Assembly: GCA_023376005.1 (NCBI GenBank)
Contig: CM042152.1
Coordinates: forward strand, 86,071,856-86,135,855
Source: Doryteuthis pealeii
Lineage: Eukaryota > Mollusca > Cephalopoda > Myopsida > Loliginidae
Direction: 5' to 3'
DNA length: 64,000 nt
The notes below the pieces were generated by a model. It was not told the DNA's origin. It was given only the letters and a program-made list of their open reading frames with translations, and searched no databases. Shown here in pieces: positions 1-11,649 of this stretch (the stretch's first letter is position 1; the number at the start of each line of letters is the position of its first letter). The translations under genes were made by a program, and so were the position numbers.

Positions 1-1819
1 AATTGTATATTTCCTATGTGTGATTATGTTTGTTTTGATTAACCTTAACAAAAAGGCAATATATCAAAGAAATACAAATAATCTCAAAATTAGAACAACA
101 CCTCAGTTATGAGGTGACTTGAGTTTTTTTAAAAACTTGAGGAATTTCAATGGATTATAGTAACTACAAAGAAGTCCATTAAAAAAAGTTCTTTTAAATT
201 AGTCGCAAAAATTAAATGAGCATAAAATGTTTAAAAGCTAATCTTAGTCTAAACAATAAGTAGAACTATTGTCCACATCTTCATTGTTATCTGTACAATG
301 TTTTGGCCAATGTGCCCTCTGGCCTTCTTCAGGTATTTCTTCTTGGACTCGGGAACCATCTTTTTGAACTCGGGAACCTTCTTGAATCAGGAACTATCAT
401 GGATGAACCTAACCCTTTATTAAGTCCATGGGGGTATCCTGTTCTCATTCCGCTAACCATAGCTGGGATAGAGGCGTTAAGCTGTGTTGATTATAATTAT
501 AATTTTATAAAATTAAATTGATTTTATTTTACAATATAAAGCTTGAGTAGTCTTACATCAATTTCTAATGGCAACAAAAACATAAATGACATTATATAAA
601 GGGGATAAAATATTTGAAGGTAGCAATGAATGAATTATCAACAACTAAAACCATTATTTAGATGTCAGACAAGTTGATTTAGACCAATAAAGATAGAAGT
701 CACATCTTGAATAAGTGCTTCTCTTTTACACTAAGAGGCCTCACATCACAATGTACTGGAAACTTTGATAGGTGCATAGTTCATTAATAGATTGGACGAT
801 CACCGTTTTTCTTAGATTTATATTAAAGATATCAAACAGTCACTTATTTATAGATCTGAGTTTTTCTGAAGGAAAAAATCAAAGACAAACACTGAAAGAA
901 GTTGAACTCATTGTTTAGATAATGTGATGAAGAATCTTTGAGTGAATGGCACAGTTCATTGTCTTGGGCAAAGGATCACTGTCTTCTTAGTAAAGCTTAA
1001 TTATGCTCTTTCGTGATAACAAATAAACCATTTATCTTGATCAAGATCAGAGATAAACTTCCTTTTTCTTTTCTTTTCCTTTCTTTCTTTTTTTCTTTTT
1101 TTTAAGCTTTGATGATAAAAAAAATATGACTTTGCAGACTAAAAACATCACTTATTAAGTTGGTGCTTATATGTTGAATGTGCAAATGAGTTTTTTTTTT
1201 CTCATTTCATCTGAATTATACTTGATAATGATATAAAGCAATATATCATTTTTTTTATTTTGTCGAGATGATTTTTTTCTTCATTTAGAACATTTTCTAA
1301 TTTCTTATTTATTATATAAAAAAGCACTGTCCCAAGTCAATTATTCTGTTAGTAAAACTGTAGACATTATGATATCTACCTTGAACAATTACCCAGCACT
1401 GTGATACAGAAGAACTATTTAAAAAAAAAAACAAAAAAAAACTGTATGTAAATTTTCTTTACTCAAAAGGTTTAGATTAAAGATAGTCTGGGAGTTGTGA
1501 CTAAAAACAACAGAAATTAAGATGAAAGAAATACTAATTAAAAATTAGTAGTAATTGATAATGCTCCATCTAAGAAATTCAAATTTTATACAATGAATGA
1601 AATGTAGATTGGGTTGTATCATTTTTTAGGGAAGCTAGATTTGGATGACTTCTGGTGATTGGCCTTTTTCAGCCTCATAATTGCTATAGAAAGGAAGGCT
1701 CTCTAGGATAAGATGGATGCAAATTTGAATCTTATTTTCATTTCATGTTGCTTACTAACAGCTAAGGAAAGTAAGAAGAGAGGCAGCTGCTTACTATAAA
1801 ATGTACAATCTGCTGAATG
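1..1819. other. AT-rich non-coding DNA
   Basis: No gene is visible. Reading frames are short and broken by frequent stops. The stretch holds poly-A and poly-T runs and CT-rich patches (about 1063-1103), plus one short interspersed repeat fragment at 267-345 listed separately. Nothing in it suggests an exon, promoter or RNA gene. Confidence 0.6.
267..345 (-). repeat. Fragment of the 29.5-kb foldback repeat family
   Basis: This stretch matches one arm of the foldback at 29497-29768, sharing the order TTCATTGTTATCTGTACA, then GTGCCCTCTGGCCTTCTTCAG. Read on the minus strand it has CTGAAGAAGGCC, a motif common near the ends of several metazoan repeats. It is a solitary fragment: the second arm is not present here. 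A short methionine-initiated frame over it is not a gene. Confidence 0.55.
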
Positions 1820-2022
1820 TACAAGGTGGTCGGAATGTCTTGTCACCCCTACATATTGTTTTAACTTTCATTATTTTTTGTTTTAATAACATAATATACA
1901 GGGTGGCCGGAAAGTCTTGTCACCCCTACATATTGTTTTAACTTTCATTATTTTTCGTTTTAATAACATACAGGGTGGTCTGAAAGTCTTGTCACCCCTA
2001 CCTACTGTTTTAACTTTCATCA
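1820..2022. repeat. Three-unit tandem repeat with transposon-end-like core
   Basis: Three head-to-tail units begin near 1820, 1898 and 1970, spaced about 70-78 bp apart. Each opens with a variant of ACAGGGTGGYCGGAAAGTC, continues with TTGTCACCCCTAC, and ends in a TTTTAACTTTCATTATTTTT stretch. The CAGGGTGG opening resembles the terminal inverted repeats of some mariner-like elements, but no inverted partner is seen here. It could be a satellite seed built from a transposon end. Confidence 0.6.
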
Positions 2023-2876
2023 TTATTTTTTTTTGATATTATATATCATTAATTGTAAGATAGAAACCAAGTCACTCATAATTGCTGCCCAAAACAATGC
2101 CATAAGAACAAGTTATATCAAAGCAAAAATTGATAAGACACAAGGAATTTTTAACTATTGCAAGGTTTAGATTTCTTTACAGTTGAATTGGGTATTGGAG
2201 CTGTCACAAAAAGACAGACTTCTAAAGATATATTAAAGTTTGAATATTGTTGGAGGCTTATTCTTCATTCAAATTCATGCTGCTTACTAGCAACTAAAGA
2301 AAGGTGGTCTAAGGATAAATATCAACAAAAATTAAGATGAAAGAAATATTAGTAAAAGAATAATAATTAAGTGTTAGGATTCAGGCATTTGCCTTTGAAG
2401 AACTCCATACTATTTCTGCACAAAATGGTTAAACATCTTTAAAAGATTAGAATTTATGGAATCCATTCTCAAGATAATTTAAGTTTTTCATATAAGAATT
2501 TAGTTAGAAGAAATAATTTTATTTTGTGGAATTTTGTTTCTCTCGAATATTAATTATACTAATTTCTTCTTGTTCAGGTGAGTTAATCTGCATTGTGCCT
2601 AATCAAGTAAGAATTTGAATTAATCTGAAGCAATGGTATTCTTGCATCTAATTATTCTTTCAGAAATTATATGTAACTGACAAGACCCATGAAAATTCTA
2701 TAGTAGTAGATAATAAAAAATTATCCATTATCTTATGCCTCTGCTCCTCATCTCTTCTTTCACTGAAATAATATCTGAGATAAATTGCTGTAAATTTCTA
2801 TTTGTATTTAACAATTTCCAACTCTCTTCATATAAGTGTTGTAATGTAGTTGACATTCTCTTGCTGTTACTTTATT
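2023..2876. other. Non-coding AT-rich stretch
   Basis: No supported gene is present. The segment around 2230-2345 is loosely similar to 1500-1780, sharing a TAAGATGAAAGAAATA motif and a 'gcttactarca' motif, which suggests an old interspersed repeat too decayed to delimit. Confidence 0.4.
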
Positions 2877-3262
2877 TCTTTCTTTCACCTCTTCCCTTTC
2901 CCTTCATTCTTTCTTTCACCCCTTCCCTTTCCTTTCTTTCTTTCTTTCTTTCTTTCACCCTTTCCCTTCTTTCTTTCTTTCACCTCTTTCTCTTTCCCTT
3001 TCTTTCTTTCACCTCTTTCCCTTTCCCTTCTTTCTTTCTTTCTTTCACCTCACCTCTTTCCCTTTCCCTTCTTTCACTTTCACCCTTTCCTCTTCACCTC
3101 TTCCCTTTCTTTCACCTCTTCCCCTTTCCTTCCTTCCCATTCCCTTCTTTCACCTCTTCCCATTTTCTTTCACCTCTTCCCTTCTTTCACCTCTTCCCAT
3201 TCCCCTCTTTCCATTTCCCTTCTTTCACCTCTTCCCATTCCTTTCTTTCACCTCTTCTGATC
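2877..3262 (+). repeat. Polypyrimidine minisatellite
   Basis: About 390 bases are almost purely pyrimidine on the plus strand, built from irregular TTTCTTTC, CACCTCTTCCC and TTTCCCTTC modules. Purine interruptions are rare, mainly the A of CACC. The two long overlapping frames (to 178 codons, Ser/Phe/Pro/Leu only) are products of the low-complexity sequence and are not genes. Mirror-symmetric polypyrimidine DNA of this length can form triplex structure; that is general knowledge, not shown here. Confidence 0.85.
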
Positions 3263-3329
3263 TTGATTTAACTCTCTCTGTTGATTCCATTTTAATCCAT
3301 TGAAACAGATTTGCATTATCATTTCTGTT

Positions 3330-3520
3330 CACGCTCACTACCTGTCTATCCCTCCTTTGAGCGGTTCCATTCAGCTGCTCTGGATTACCACCTCCCCACC
3401 ACAGGGTCTTTCATTGGAGTGAGTGACAGCAAGTTTCTTCATCAATGCTGAGGTCTGTATGGTCTCAATTCGTCCATTGAATTCAAATTCCTCCAGTCTC
3501 TTGTTTCAAATGTGCCAAGA
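3330..3520 (-). mobile_element. Decayed LINE ORF2 C-terminal fragment
   Basis: Read on the minus strand the sequence encodes interrupted peptide similar to the fragments at 26230-26545 and 49600-49755, with an 'NGRIETIQTSALMKK' type stretch followed by LAVTHSNERP. Such RIxTIQTxALL segments occur at the C-terminal end of reverse-transcriptase ORFs of mollusc LINEs (recognised from memory). Stops and frame changes show it is dead. Confidence 0.45.
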
Positions 3521-3842
3521 ACATTATTATTAAGCTGAGGTTCCCCCCCTAATTCTTTACAACACATTTTTTTTATAAAGACATTACTTCCAGTGACAAG
3601 ATTTGAAATAGTGACATTTACTATTTCATAATTGATAGGCTTTAAGAATGTACTCGGGTTCAGTCATTAGAAAATAAGATTGCATTTTATAGAGTAAAAG
3701 GTAAGTGTTTGTAGGTTAGAACATAATCAGATGAAACTTACTTTGATTATCAGAAAAATTTGCAGACCATCAAAATGTCAAGGTTGATAGTTATGCCTGT
3801 CAAGATCATACCAAGAAAACTTGCGTTCATAATTGGTTTTGT

Positions 3843-3843
<1 letters not shown>

Positions 3844-3878
<35 letters not shown>
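3844..3878 (+). repeat. (GA)n microsatellite
   Basis: About 17 uninterrupted GA units follow a GTTA. No transposon tail is seen directly beside it. Confidence 0.9.
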
Positions 3879-3881
<3 letters not shown>

Positions 3882-4259
3882 TCTCAAATGTAAAAGTATG
3901 TTACACTAACTAGATTTGCTCAAGGCAACAATTAATATATCTTCAGTTGAGTATTAAAATCCATCTTAACAGAAGGTTATAATTTTGTCCTTTTCATAAA
4001 AAAAATAAATAAATCCACTGAAAATGGTAGAAACATAAAGTCTGAAACAATTTTTTCTAAAAAAATTTATTAATTTTTGTATATTTTCTGCAAAAACATA
4101 ACCGAGTGTGGTGTTGTGGAGTCTTGAAGAAAATTGTGTTGTATACGCTTTCTTTCCTTACTTCTATTTTTCTTCTGTTCATCTTTGGTATCTCACGTTC
4201 TTCTTCCAGCGTCTGGACCTAGTCTTGGGGACTTTGTGTCTGGTCTTCTAGGTCAGTCT

Positions 4260-4542
4260 TGTTACCAAGACATTCATCAACCACAAAACCATGTTATTTT
4301 CGTAAGCTTTTATTTACTTAACTAAACATAGCGTGCGTATGCAGGTGAGTCCCAGCTAAGCAGACATATCTTATCTGCCTGACGTCCAAGCTGAAACTGA
4401 AGACTCAACCAGGTCCCACGTGACTTCACGTATTTCACGGGCTTTCTGTAATATTCATGGAAAGTCCCGCCCGTGATATGAAAAGGGCCATCCCTTCTGA
4501 AATACAGGGGTTGACAATAATCTATGCATAAATTATGTAACA
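4260..4542 (-). mobile_element. LTR-like unit, 283 bp
   Basis: The unit begins TGTTAC and ends GTAACA, a perfect 6-bp terminal inverted repeat with the TG...CA ends of LTRs. On the minus strand AATAAAA lies about 50 bp before the end, as expected of a polyadenylation signal ahead of U5. A 73-codon minus-strand frame over it is incidental. Flanking 5-mers (AGTCT and ATTGG) do not match, so no target duplication is seen. The plus-strand flank ATTGGTGGGGAC looks a little like a primer-binding start, which would favour the other orientation, so strand is uncertain. Confidence 0.45.
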
Positions 4543-5196
4543 ATTGGTGGGGACAAAGATGAGATGGAGAGATGATGAGGAGTCAGACATGATGTCACAA
4601 AAACACCACTCACTTTATCATCACATATTACAACTTCTCTCTGGATGTGTCTCAAAAAGTATTCTTAAGTTGATGAAGGAAAGATCTATTGTTTTCTAAA
4701 ACATAGCTCATACCAAATGGGAGTGGTTTCCGTCGCCCTGAAATTTATTTCTTGTTTCTCTGCCTTTTATTAACGAACTAACCCTTTTAAAAAATTAACT
4801 TTCTTGTGGGACCATTTCTCAAACCTTATGTGAAAGTTCTTGTGATTGACCCTTTATTGTCAGTCACACAACTGGGCACCAGGTTCAGGGGTGATGTGAA
4901 GTGGCCACTACATTACATAAGTAAAAGTTTCATTATTTTTTTCTCTCTCGTAATAGACTTGACTTTTAACCTTGTAGCATACAAAGTTGACCTTCATAAA
5001 TATTTATTCATTGTTTTATTTTTTTTGTATATTATCATACTTCCCCCTCAGATCCATTCATTAAAGGATTGTTGATTAAGAATCTTATTAAACGTTTCAG
5101 TATATATCTATTTTTTACTGAATTGTTGATGTTGGCCACCAAAATTAATTATTCTAGTTTGATTACAAAACTTGATGATCAGACAACCAAACTTAA

Positions 5197-6098
5197 TTGT
5201 TATGGTGGGATAATAAAACTGTATTGGTGTGGTTTGATGACTAAACAATTAAATAAAGTTGAGGTAAAGTCAGGTTAAATTTTTTTTTAATACAAACTTC
5301 CTTATTGTTTGTATTTCTTTGTTATCTCATTTTGGTAGAAAGTTTATTTCAACTGTTTTCTTGACTGTTAAATAATATGAAATGTAAAAATCTTTGCTAA
5401 ACAGGGTACATAATCATCAAAAATTTAGTTTAAGATCAGTCTAATGTTCTGTTTGGCTCAAGGTTTTCAGCCATATAGTTGTTGATTTATTTAAGAAATT
5501 TATGTACAGATGATGAAAACAAAATAGTTAATTTTCAAGAACTTCATAAAGGATAATATTATAAAATAATCATAAATAATTGCATTCTATCTTATTTTCT
5601 GTTCATCTCTTCAAAAGGAATTCTTCTATTTATTTGAAAAGCTTTTGCTGTGGAAAATGATATAAAATTGTCTGCGGTGAATGATTGTATGAAATATATT
5701 TCAACCTTATGGGAGATTTGACCTTGGACCTGGTTGTCAAAAAGATTGATTATTCTAGAAGAGAAAATCATGGTTATTCTCAAGAGGATGAAATCAGTAA
5801 AAGCCAAAAAGGAATTTTAGTTTGAATAGCATTCAGTTAAGGAGCATATTTTGCCTCTTTTTTTCCCCCAGTATTTGTAGCTATATAATGTCACATGCAA
5901 AACAGAGGCTTTTACAAAAAGTAGTTGTATAAATTTTACTCACTGCAAAGACCTTAACTATGTAGTTTTTTTCTTTCTATTTAAAACAAAGGATATATAA
6001 ATAAAGATAAGAATTATAGATATTATAAGTATTATGATACTTGGCTTTTAACCATAACACCACACCAATACAGTTTCATGATCCCACCATAACAATAT
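5197..6098. repeat. Inverted repeat pair flanking about 820 bp
   Basis: The sequence at about 5197-5238 (containing ACTGTATTGGTGTGGT after TTATGGTGGGAT) recurs reverse-complemented at about 6058-6098 with few mismatches. The roughly 40-bp arms could bound a non-autonomous DNA element or be independent copies. No target duplication is recognised, and the interior is AT-rich without a supported gene. Confidence 0.5.
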
Positions 6099-6103
6099 GG
6101 AAT

Positions 6104-6409
6104 TATTGAAGTCAGTAAGTCGACTGTTGGTTTGAATAACAGCAGCTAACTAAGTACAACTTAAGCAGTGTCCAAGACAGTTGGTATATATAGAAATCAA
6201 GAATGATCCATTCATGAATTTGGGTGATTTGGATCATTCCATTCCTTGAGTTCTGATTGGCTGCTTGATTTGAATGACATTGTGGAGTCTTATATATGTC
6301 CTGTCATTCTGCAGTAGACTTTGTGACATTTGGGTTTGTATTTAAATTACAATCGTTTGTTGCCTTGTCTTCCCAGTTCGACAGTAATTGGAACTTTAAT
6401 TATTCTTCA
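6104..6409 (-). mobile_element. Solo LTR, family LTR-A
   Basis: This is a 306-bp copy of the window's most abundant repeat, flanked by a perfect 5-bp target duplication GGAAT (6099-6103 and 6410-6414). Read on the minus strand, LTR-A starts TGAAGAAT or TGTAGAAT and ends ACTTCAATA. It carries a TATATAAG-type TATA box roughly a third of the way in, here seen at 6292-6299 in reverse. The 5-bp duplication, TG start, internal TATA box and the primer-binding-like site beside the copy at 47770 identify it as an LTR and not a SINE. No internal retroelement sequence remains. Confidence 0.8.
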
Positions 6410-6694
6410 GGAATAAAAAGCCACTGTATTTTAGCCATTTCATTTCTGAAGATTTACAGAAATAAAAATTCTAATATGAATTGTACATGAGAGCAGAAAT
6501 AAAGATATTCATTTTCTTCCCTCTAAATTGTTCTATTATGAATGTTGGCATTTTAACATTATTTCTATTGGAGCTGAAAAAAGTCTTAATGGCTGATGTC
6601 ATTTTTAAAGCTACACATTCTTTGAATTTTCAGCAAAATCTAAATGCAATGAGTTGGTTTATTCTGGTAATTATTCCTTATATAGTATTATGGA

Positions 6695-6990
6695 GGTGCG
6701 TGGTCTAATGGTTAGAGTCGTAGGAAATGGACTCGTCAACGCGAGTTCAATTCCTGGACGAAGCTGTTGGAATTTCACATAGCGCTAATACCCTTGGGAA
6801 AGGTATGAATCCAATTCTCCCTCCAGCTATGGGTAAATAGAAGGGCAGACTGGACTCTTTAACCATGACTAGGTAACCAGTCTAGGAGAAGGAAAATTCT
6901 GAATTCAAACCTGTTAAACTTTGCTTAAGAAATTGATCCTGTGTCACATCCTGCTCGGGCAGAGGGTTGGTAAATATATATATATAGTAT
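6695..6990 (+). mobile_element. tRNA-derived SINE, family SINE-3
   Basis: The head resembles a tRNA: an A-box-like TGGTCTAATGGTTAG, then a B box GAGTTCAATTCC about 40 bp on. A conserved body follows, with TAATACCCTTGGGAAAGGTA and CTCCCTCCAGCTATGGGTAAA, and the copy ends at GGGTTGG followed by a TA repeat. Three other long copies (18613, 28134, 35716) share the whole order, so it is a dispersed family of about 295 bp. It is Pol III-type by box content; no tRNA cloverleaf is intact. Confidence 0.8.
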
Positions 6991-7239
6991 TGTGGGCCAA
7001 TTATTTTGACACATCGAAATAAATAAAATAGTGATGAGAATCTATTTTGAAAATTGAAATGATAATGACTATTAAAATTGAAGTAGAAAAAAAACAACAT
7101 ATTTCTTATTTTTAGTTGGATTTGCACATGAAACAGATTCCTTGAAAGGATTGTAAAATATCACGAAAAAAACAACAACTCATTAACACACTTTAAAGCA
7201 AACATGTACTTGAATAAAAATGCTTAAGGGAACTTAAAT

Positions 7240-7243
7240 ACAC

Positions 7244-7287
<44 letters not shown>

Positions 7288-7420
7288 TACTATATGCATT
7301 TACAAAAATGTATACACACATTCTTTCATATCACTATCTAATTGGCACAATGCTTATATTTCTTGATTCATAATTGCAAAGAAAGACACCTGCTATAGAG
7401 ATCTATAACACTAAGATCTG

Positions 7421-7455
<35 letters not shown>
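7240..7455. repeat. TA microsatellites
   Basis: Two (TA)n runs occur at about 7248-7282 and 7422-7452, the second followed by GTGTGTGTGAGAGA. A (CA)n run lies nearby at 7711-7730. Short frames rich in Tyr-Ile and Thr-His across these are repeat translations. Confidence 0.85.
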
Positions 7456-7461
<6 letters not shown>

Positions 7462-7859
7462 AGAGAAAGAGAGAGATGTGTTTGTGATGGGTGTTGGCAA
7501 ACCTTTTTTTGGTAGAATTGGAAGCACCGAAAAATATAATATAAGAAATAAAAAAACAAAATTAATAGTAATGAATATTGTGTTGTTTTTATCATCACTT
7601 TGAATTTTTGTTTTTATTCCTTATCTTATATTTTTCCATGCTTCCAATACAACCAAAAAAGTTTCCCAACACCTATAACATATAAAGACATATGCATGTA
7701 CTCCCTAACAAACACACACACACACACACATACACATGAAAGAGAGATTATCTATACACACATACATACATTTATGCATGAATACAGCAGTCACTGGTGG
7801 TTTAAATTCTATTTCTGCTGTGAGAAGAGTTTAACAGAAATTCTACATTAAAAGAATAC

Positions 7860-8687
7860 CATTTTGCTGTTTTGCAGTTGGGAATTCTATTCTTGAAATA
7901 AATCTTTGAATTCATTTAATACTACTTGAGGTGCTTTGAAAACTAAAAATCTATTTCTTTTATTCATTTAAATTCAATAAGTTCAGATATTTTAGCCTCA
8001 ATCGAATACATTCTCTCTTCTTTAAAAACAAAAAAACACTTTCCTTCCTTTCACAGTTTCTTAAAACTGTAATCTAAATGTTAGAATATCTTTCTTCCCC
8101 TCATCTTCAAATTTTGATTTTTGCCAATTCCAGCCAGAATACTCAAGATATTTTTTTGAGTGAAATATTTAAAAATCAAACAATCATTTGCTTTTATTAA
8201 AGCCAAGAAAAACATTATTTTAATGACAGCTGAAATGGTAGAAATCATTCTCCTGTGTTATCTTGACCCATGTGAATATAATAATTCTTTGAAATAAACC
8301 TAACTACAATGAAAATATTTTGAAATCAATTGGTTATAAAGAATATTTTTAAAGATTTTTTGTTATATATGAATAGAAAAAAAAACAAATATGACGAAGA
8401 TTTTTTTTTTAACTAAAAAATTGATTCAAATTTTTTCTTAAAAAATATTCAACATGAGACATAATACTTTCATTTTTAAAAAAAATATCTAATAATGTTA
8501 TTAGATATTTTTGACTTGTCAATTTTCCCACTGTTATTTTCAGTCATTTACTTTGAAAGGTAATTCAAAAGATCAATGATCAGGGATATTGAACACTAAG
8601 AAACAGAAGTACATGAAAAGTTCATGATCTAAATCATGTCAATAGTTTGGTAAAATCTTATGTGAGTTGTAAAAGTTTCACATATTT
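7860..8687. other. Non-coding AT-rich stretch
   Basis: I see no gene, repeat family member or RNA fold here, only A/T runs and short frames full of stops. Confidence 0.5.
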
Positions 8688-8905
8688 GTTATAAAAAAAT
8701 AAAAATATTTTTTTTTTTTTTTTGTTTAATTTTTTAAACCATGAATGGTGAATGTAAGTGTTCAAATAGACTGATATTTAATAAATACAGATGACTTTCT
8801 AACACAATGGGTAAGTCATCTATATTTCTTAAAAATTAATCTATTTGAACACTTGCATTCACCATTCAGGCTTAAAAATAAAACAGTATTTTTATTTTTT
8901 ATAAC
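8688..8905. mobile_element. MITE-like foldback element, 218 bp
   Basis: Outer arms GTTATAAAAAAATAAAAATA (8688 on) and the matching reverse complement ending TTTTTTATAAC (to 8904) bound inner arms of about 55 bp. The inner left arm contains GAATGGTGAATGTAAGTGTT, repeated inverted near 8845-8866. The whole unit can fold into one long hairpin. No transposase frame is present, so it is a non-autonomous element or plain palindrome. Confidence 0.65.
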
Positions 8906-9416
8906 GTATATAATCATGAGAGTTCAAATGATTCTTATGTTTTATCCCCAGTCTATAAATTAAAAGAAAAAAAAACTTATAATCTTCATTTATGCTTGAC
9001 TAAACAACATCAGTTTTCTAACTGATAATAAGTGAAGCAAAAACACATTTCTTTTAATGATAGACTTGATTACCTTAAAGATAATGATTGAATACACAAA
9101 GTTTCCATAAAAAAAAATTCAGTGGGAATTATTTCATGGAAACATGATTTAACCATATTTTAAATGATTTTTTAAAGATAAATTTCTTTGGATTGAAAAA
9201 GACATTTTGTTAAAATGTCCAACCCATTACACATTTGAATTTCTTGTGCCTAATTTCTACCAAAGTGTTAGTTCAATCATAGCAACAAGTTTATTGTATT
9301 TTTTAAAAAAATCACTCATTTGACATTTTTTGTCTTTCTTTTTAACATTATATTGTCACTAGTTTTATAAATACAATCTGATATAACACAGTGACTACAA
9401 CTGAAATTTGAAGGTG
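8906..9416. other. Non-coding AT-rich stretch
   Basis: Nothing recognisable occurs here beyond A/T homopolymers. Confidence 0.5.
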
Positions 9417-9421
9417 ATAGC

Positions 9422-9720
9422 TATTTAAGTAAAGTCAGTCAGTCTACTATTGGTTTGAACAATGTGACTGGCCAAGCACAACTGAACCAGTGTCAAGACA
9501 ACTGGTACTTATTGGAATTCAGAACAGTCCACTCATGCATTTGGGTGATTCCATTCCCTGAGTCCTGATTGGCTGCTTGGTTTGTATGATCCTCTGAGGC
9601 TCCATAAATCCTGCCACTTTGCAGTGGTCTTTACAGCATACCAGAATCGTATTGGGTTACGACTGCTTGCTGTCTTGTCTTGCCAATTCGACGGTAATTG
9701 GATAGTATAATTATTCTACA
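9422..9720 (-). mobile_element. Solo LTR, family LTR-A
   Basis: This 299-bp copy is flanked by a perfect 5-bp duplication ATAGC (9417-9421 and 9721-9725). It is more diverged than the 6104 copy: it has TATTTAAGTAAAG in place of TATTGAAG at its right end, and the LTR start is TGTAGAAT instead of TGAAGAAT, marking a second subfamily shared with the copies at 13432, 31725 and 41094. Confidence 0.8.
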
Positions 9721-10036
9721 ATAGCAAATATTAAGTGGGCCCTACAATAAATAATAGACTGACTTATTTACAAAAAGATGAAAAAAAAAGAAAACAAAGT
9801 TGAGAGTTGACTTATTATTTATGTTTCTGTTTTAGGATAGCTGAGACAATTTGCAAGGAAATTCATGAACCTGTTTGGCATAGTTGGACATTTCATACCT
9901 GAGCCAGATTAATCTTAGGGTCAAACTAAAATATGACCTGCACTATTTTCATACATTTGACCAACTGTTGACACGAGTTATATGTAAATCCTAAGTAGTA
10001 GGTGTAGTTGGTTTGATAATCCATACAATCAAAATC

Positions 10037-10191
<155 letters not shown>

Positions 10192-10284
10192 ATATTAAGG
10201 ATTTGGATTCATAACTTAAAGTTTCATGGTTATGCAATCCTCAAATGAGTCAAATGTTTGAGATCTTAAAAACCAGTCTATATA

Positions 10285-10395
10285 TATATGGTACCTTTGT
10301 TACCAAACTAGACTAGCAAACCATTACATTCTCCCTGGGTGTCTTGTACATGTAGCCTTATGCCACAACTAAGCAAACCTTAGTAAACAACACAC
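10285..10395 (+). mobile_element. SINE-4 fragment
   Basis: The stretch contains CTCCCTGGGTGTCTTGTACA and CACAACTAAGCAAACCTTAG, the 3' portion of the family seen most clearly at 11541. The tRNA-like head is decayed (AAACCATTACATTCTCC). It ends in a CA repeat. Confidence 0.5.
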
Positions 10396-10939
10396 ACACA
10401 CATATATGAGAGAGAGAGAAAGAGTAATAAAAAGATTATTATTTAAATGTGGCTTCAGTTCTACATTCTGCCACAAGGTATCATAAGTCAATGTTATTTT
10501 GAATCTGTCTGTAGCATGCTGTGATTCTGGGTTGAATGATCCGTTTCCTGTGGGGGTTTTCCCCTGCTGTTTGCAAGCATGTTAGGTGATTTCTATGATG
10601 ACTGATAAAAAAAAAAAAATATGTGTAAATGAATTTTTGAACTCTTTAGGAGGAAACTGTTGCTGAAATTGTTGGAACACTTTTTGAAACTTTTAAAGAA
10701 GGAACTTAAGGTAAAACACAATCTCATGAGATTTGTGCTTGGATGTTTGCACAAAAAGAAAAAAAAAAGCTTTATGGATTACTGGCAATTGTCCATAATG
10801 TAGATGTTTCTTTGTCATGACACAAAAGGTAAAGGCAAGATTCTGTATAACTTGGCATTAGTGTCACTGCAGGAGTTAAATATGTCAGACTGCTTAAGGA
10901 CTAGCCTCTGGTTTTGCAATTTCTTTATGGCCCATATAT

Positions 10940-11125
10940 GGGCTGGTTTAGCTCAGTCAGTAGAGCACCCACCTTGTAATCGCAAGGTTCCTGGTTCGAA
11001 ATTGGTCTCAGCCAACTCAGTGTATGAGTAGCACAGAATGGATAATCTGATCCGTGAGGTAAAGTGGGGAGTTGATGGTAGGTGTGGTGCTCCACCAAAC
11101 CAAAACAATCTCTTTTATGGCAAGT
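10940..11125 (+). mobile_element. tRNA-derived SINE, family SINE-1
   Basis: The head is a clear tRNA relic: A box TTTAGCTCAGTCAGTAGAGC, then AAGGTTCC and B box GGTTCGAAATT. The family body follows, with CAACTCAGTGTATGAGTAGC, GAGTTGATGGTAGGTGTGG and TGCTCCACC. This copy lacks the 3' third seen in full copies (21069, 57263). It is a retroposon transcribed by Pol III in principle, not a tRNA gene: the acceptor stem does not close. Eleven copies or pieces occur in the window. Confidence 0.85.
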
Positions 11126-11234
11126 TAATCTTCCATACTGGTAGGGGAGTTGAATTCATTTTTCTTAAAACAGAACTGTGTTAGTAGTATTCCCATTTCA
11201 ATTGTGGTGAAATGTTAGTTTTCGACCACATGGG

Positions 11235-11534
11235 TGAAGAATAATTAAAGTTCCAATTACCGTCGAACTGGGAAGACAAGGCAACAAACGATTGTAACTG
11301 AAATACAAACCCGAATGTCACAAAGTCTACTGCAGAATGACAGGATATATAAGACTCCACAATGTCATTCAAATCAAGCAGTCAATCAGAACTCAAGGAA
11401 TGGAATGACCCAAATCACCCAAATTCATGAATGGGTCATTCTTGATTTCTATATATACCAACTGTCTTGGACACTGCTTAAGTTGTACTTAGCTGCTGTT
11501 ATTCAAACCAACAGTAGACTTACTGACTTCAATA
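11235..11534 (+). mobile_element. Solo LTR, family LTR-A
   Basis: This 300-bp copy is in plus orientation: it starts TGAAGAATAATTAAAG, has the TATA box GATATATAAGACTCC near 11342 and ends GACTTCAATA. A perfect ATGGG duplication flanks it (11230-11234 and 11535-11539). The two short plus and minus frames that overlap it are translations of the LTR. Confidence 0.82.
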
Positions 11535-11540
11535 ATGGGT

Positions 11541-11645
11541 ACCAGGTGGTGTAATGGTTAGCTAGTAAGTTCAAGTCTCACTGGATGCTCCCATACTCCT
11601 GGACTTGTCACAACTAAGCAAAGATTAGTAAATAGCTACTACAAG
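11541..11645 (+). mobile_element. tRNA-derived SINE, family SINE-4
   Basis: An A-box-like GGTGGTGTAATGGTTAGC is followed by AAGTTCAAGTCTCACTGG (B box), then CATACTCCTGGACTTGTC and CAACTAAGCAAAGATTAGTA. Related minus-strand copies at 18490, 18990 and 34985 preserve the same order, so this is a short (about 110 bp) tRNA-derived family. It lies only a few bases after the LTR-A copy that ends at 11534. Confidence 0.6.
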
Positions 11646-11649
11646 ACCA

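Noticed and set aside
2735..3271. 178- and 136-codon open frames
   Set aside because: They lie entirely in the polypyrimidine repeat; composition is only Ser, Phe, Leu, Pro and the frames overlap each other.
4322..4543. 73-codon minus-strand frame as a gene
   Set aside because: It coincides with the TGTTAC...GTAACA LTR-like unit and has no recognisable domain.
6104..6409. LTR-A first taken for a SINE because of its abundance and length
   Set aside because: Perfect 5-bp target duplications, TG start, TATATAAG box, a primer-binding-like site and a polypurine tract in other copies point to an LTR.
10940..11015. tRNA gene in the SINE-1 heads (also 21069, 42031, 57263)
   Set aside because: The A and B boxes are present, but the acceptor stem does not close and the same head is always followed by the SINE body.
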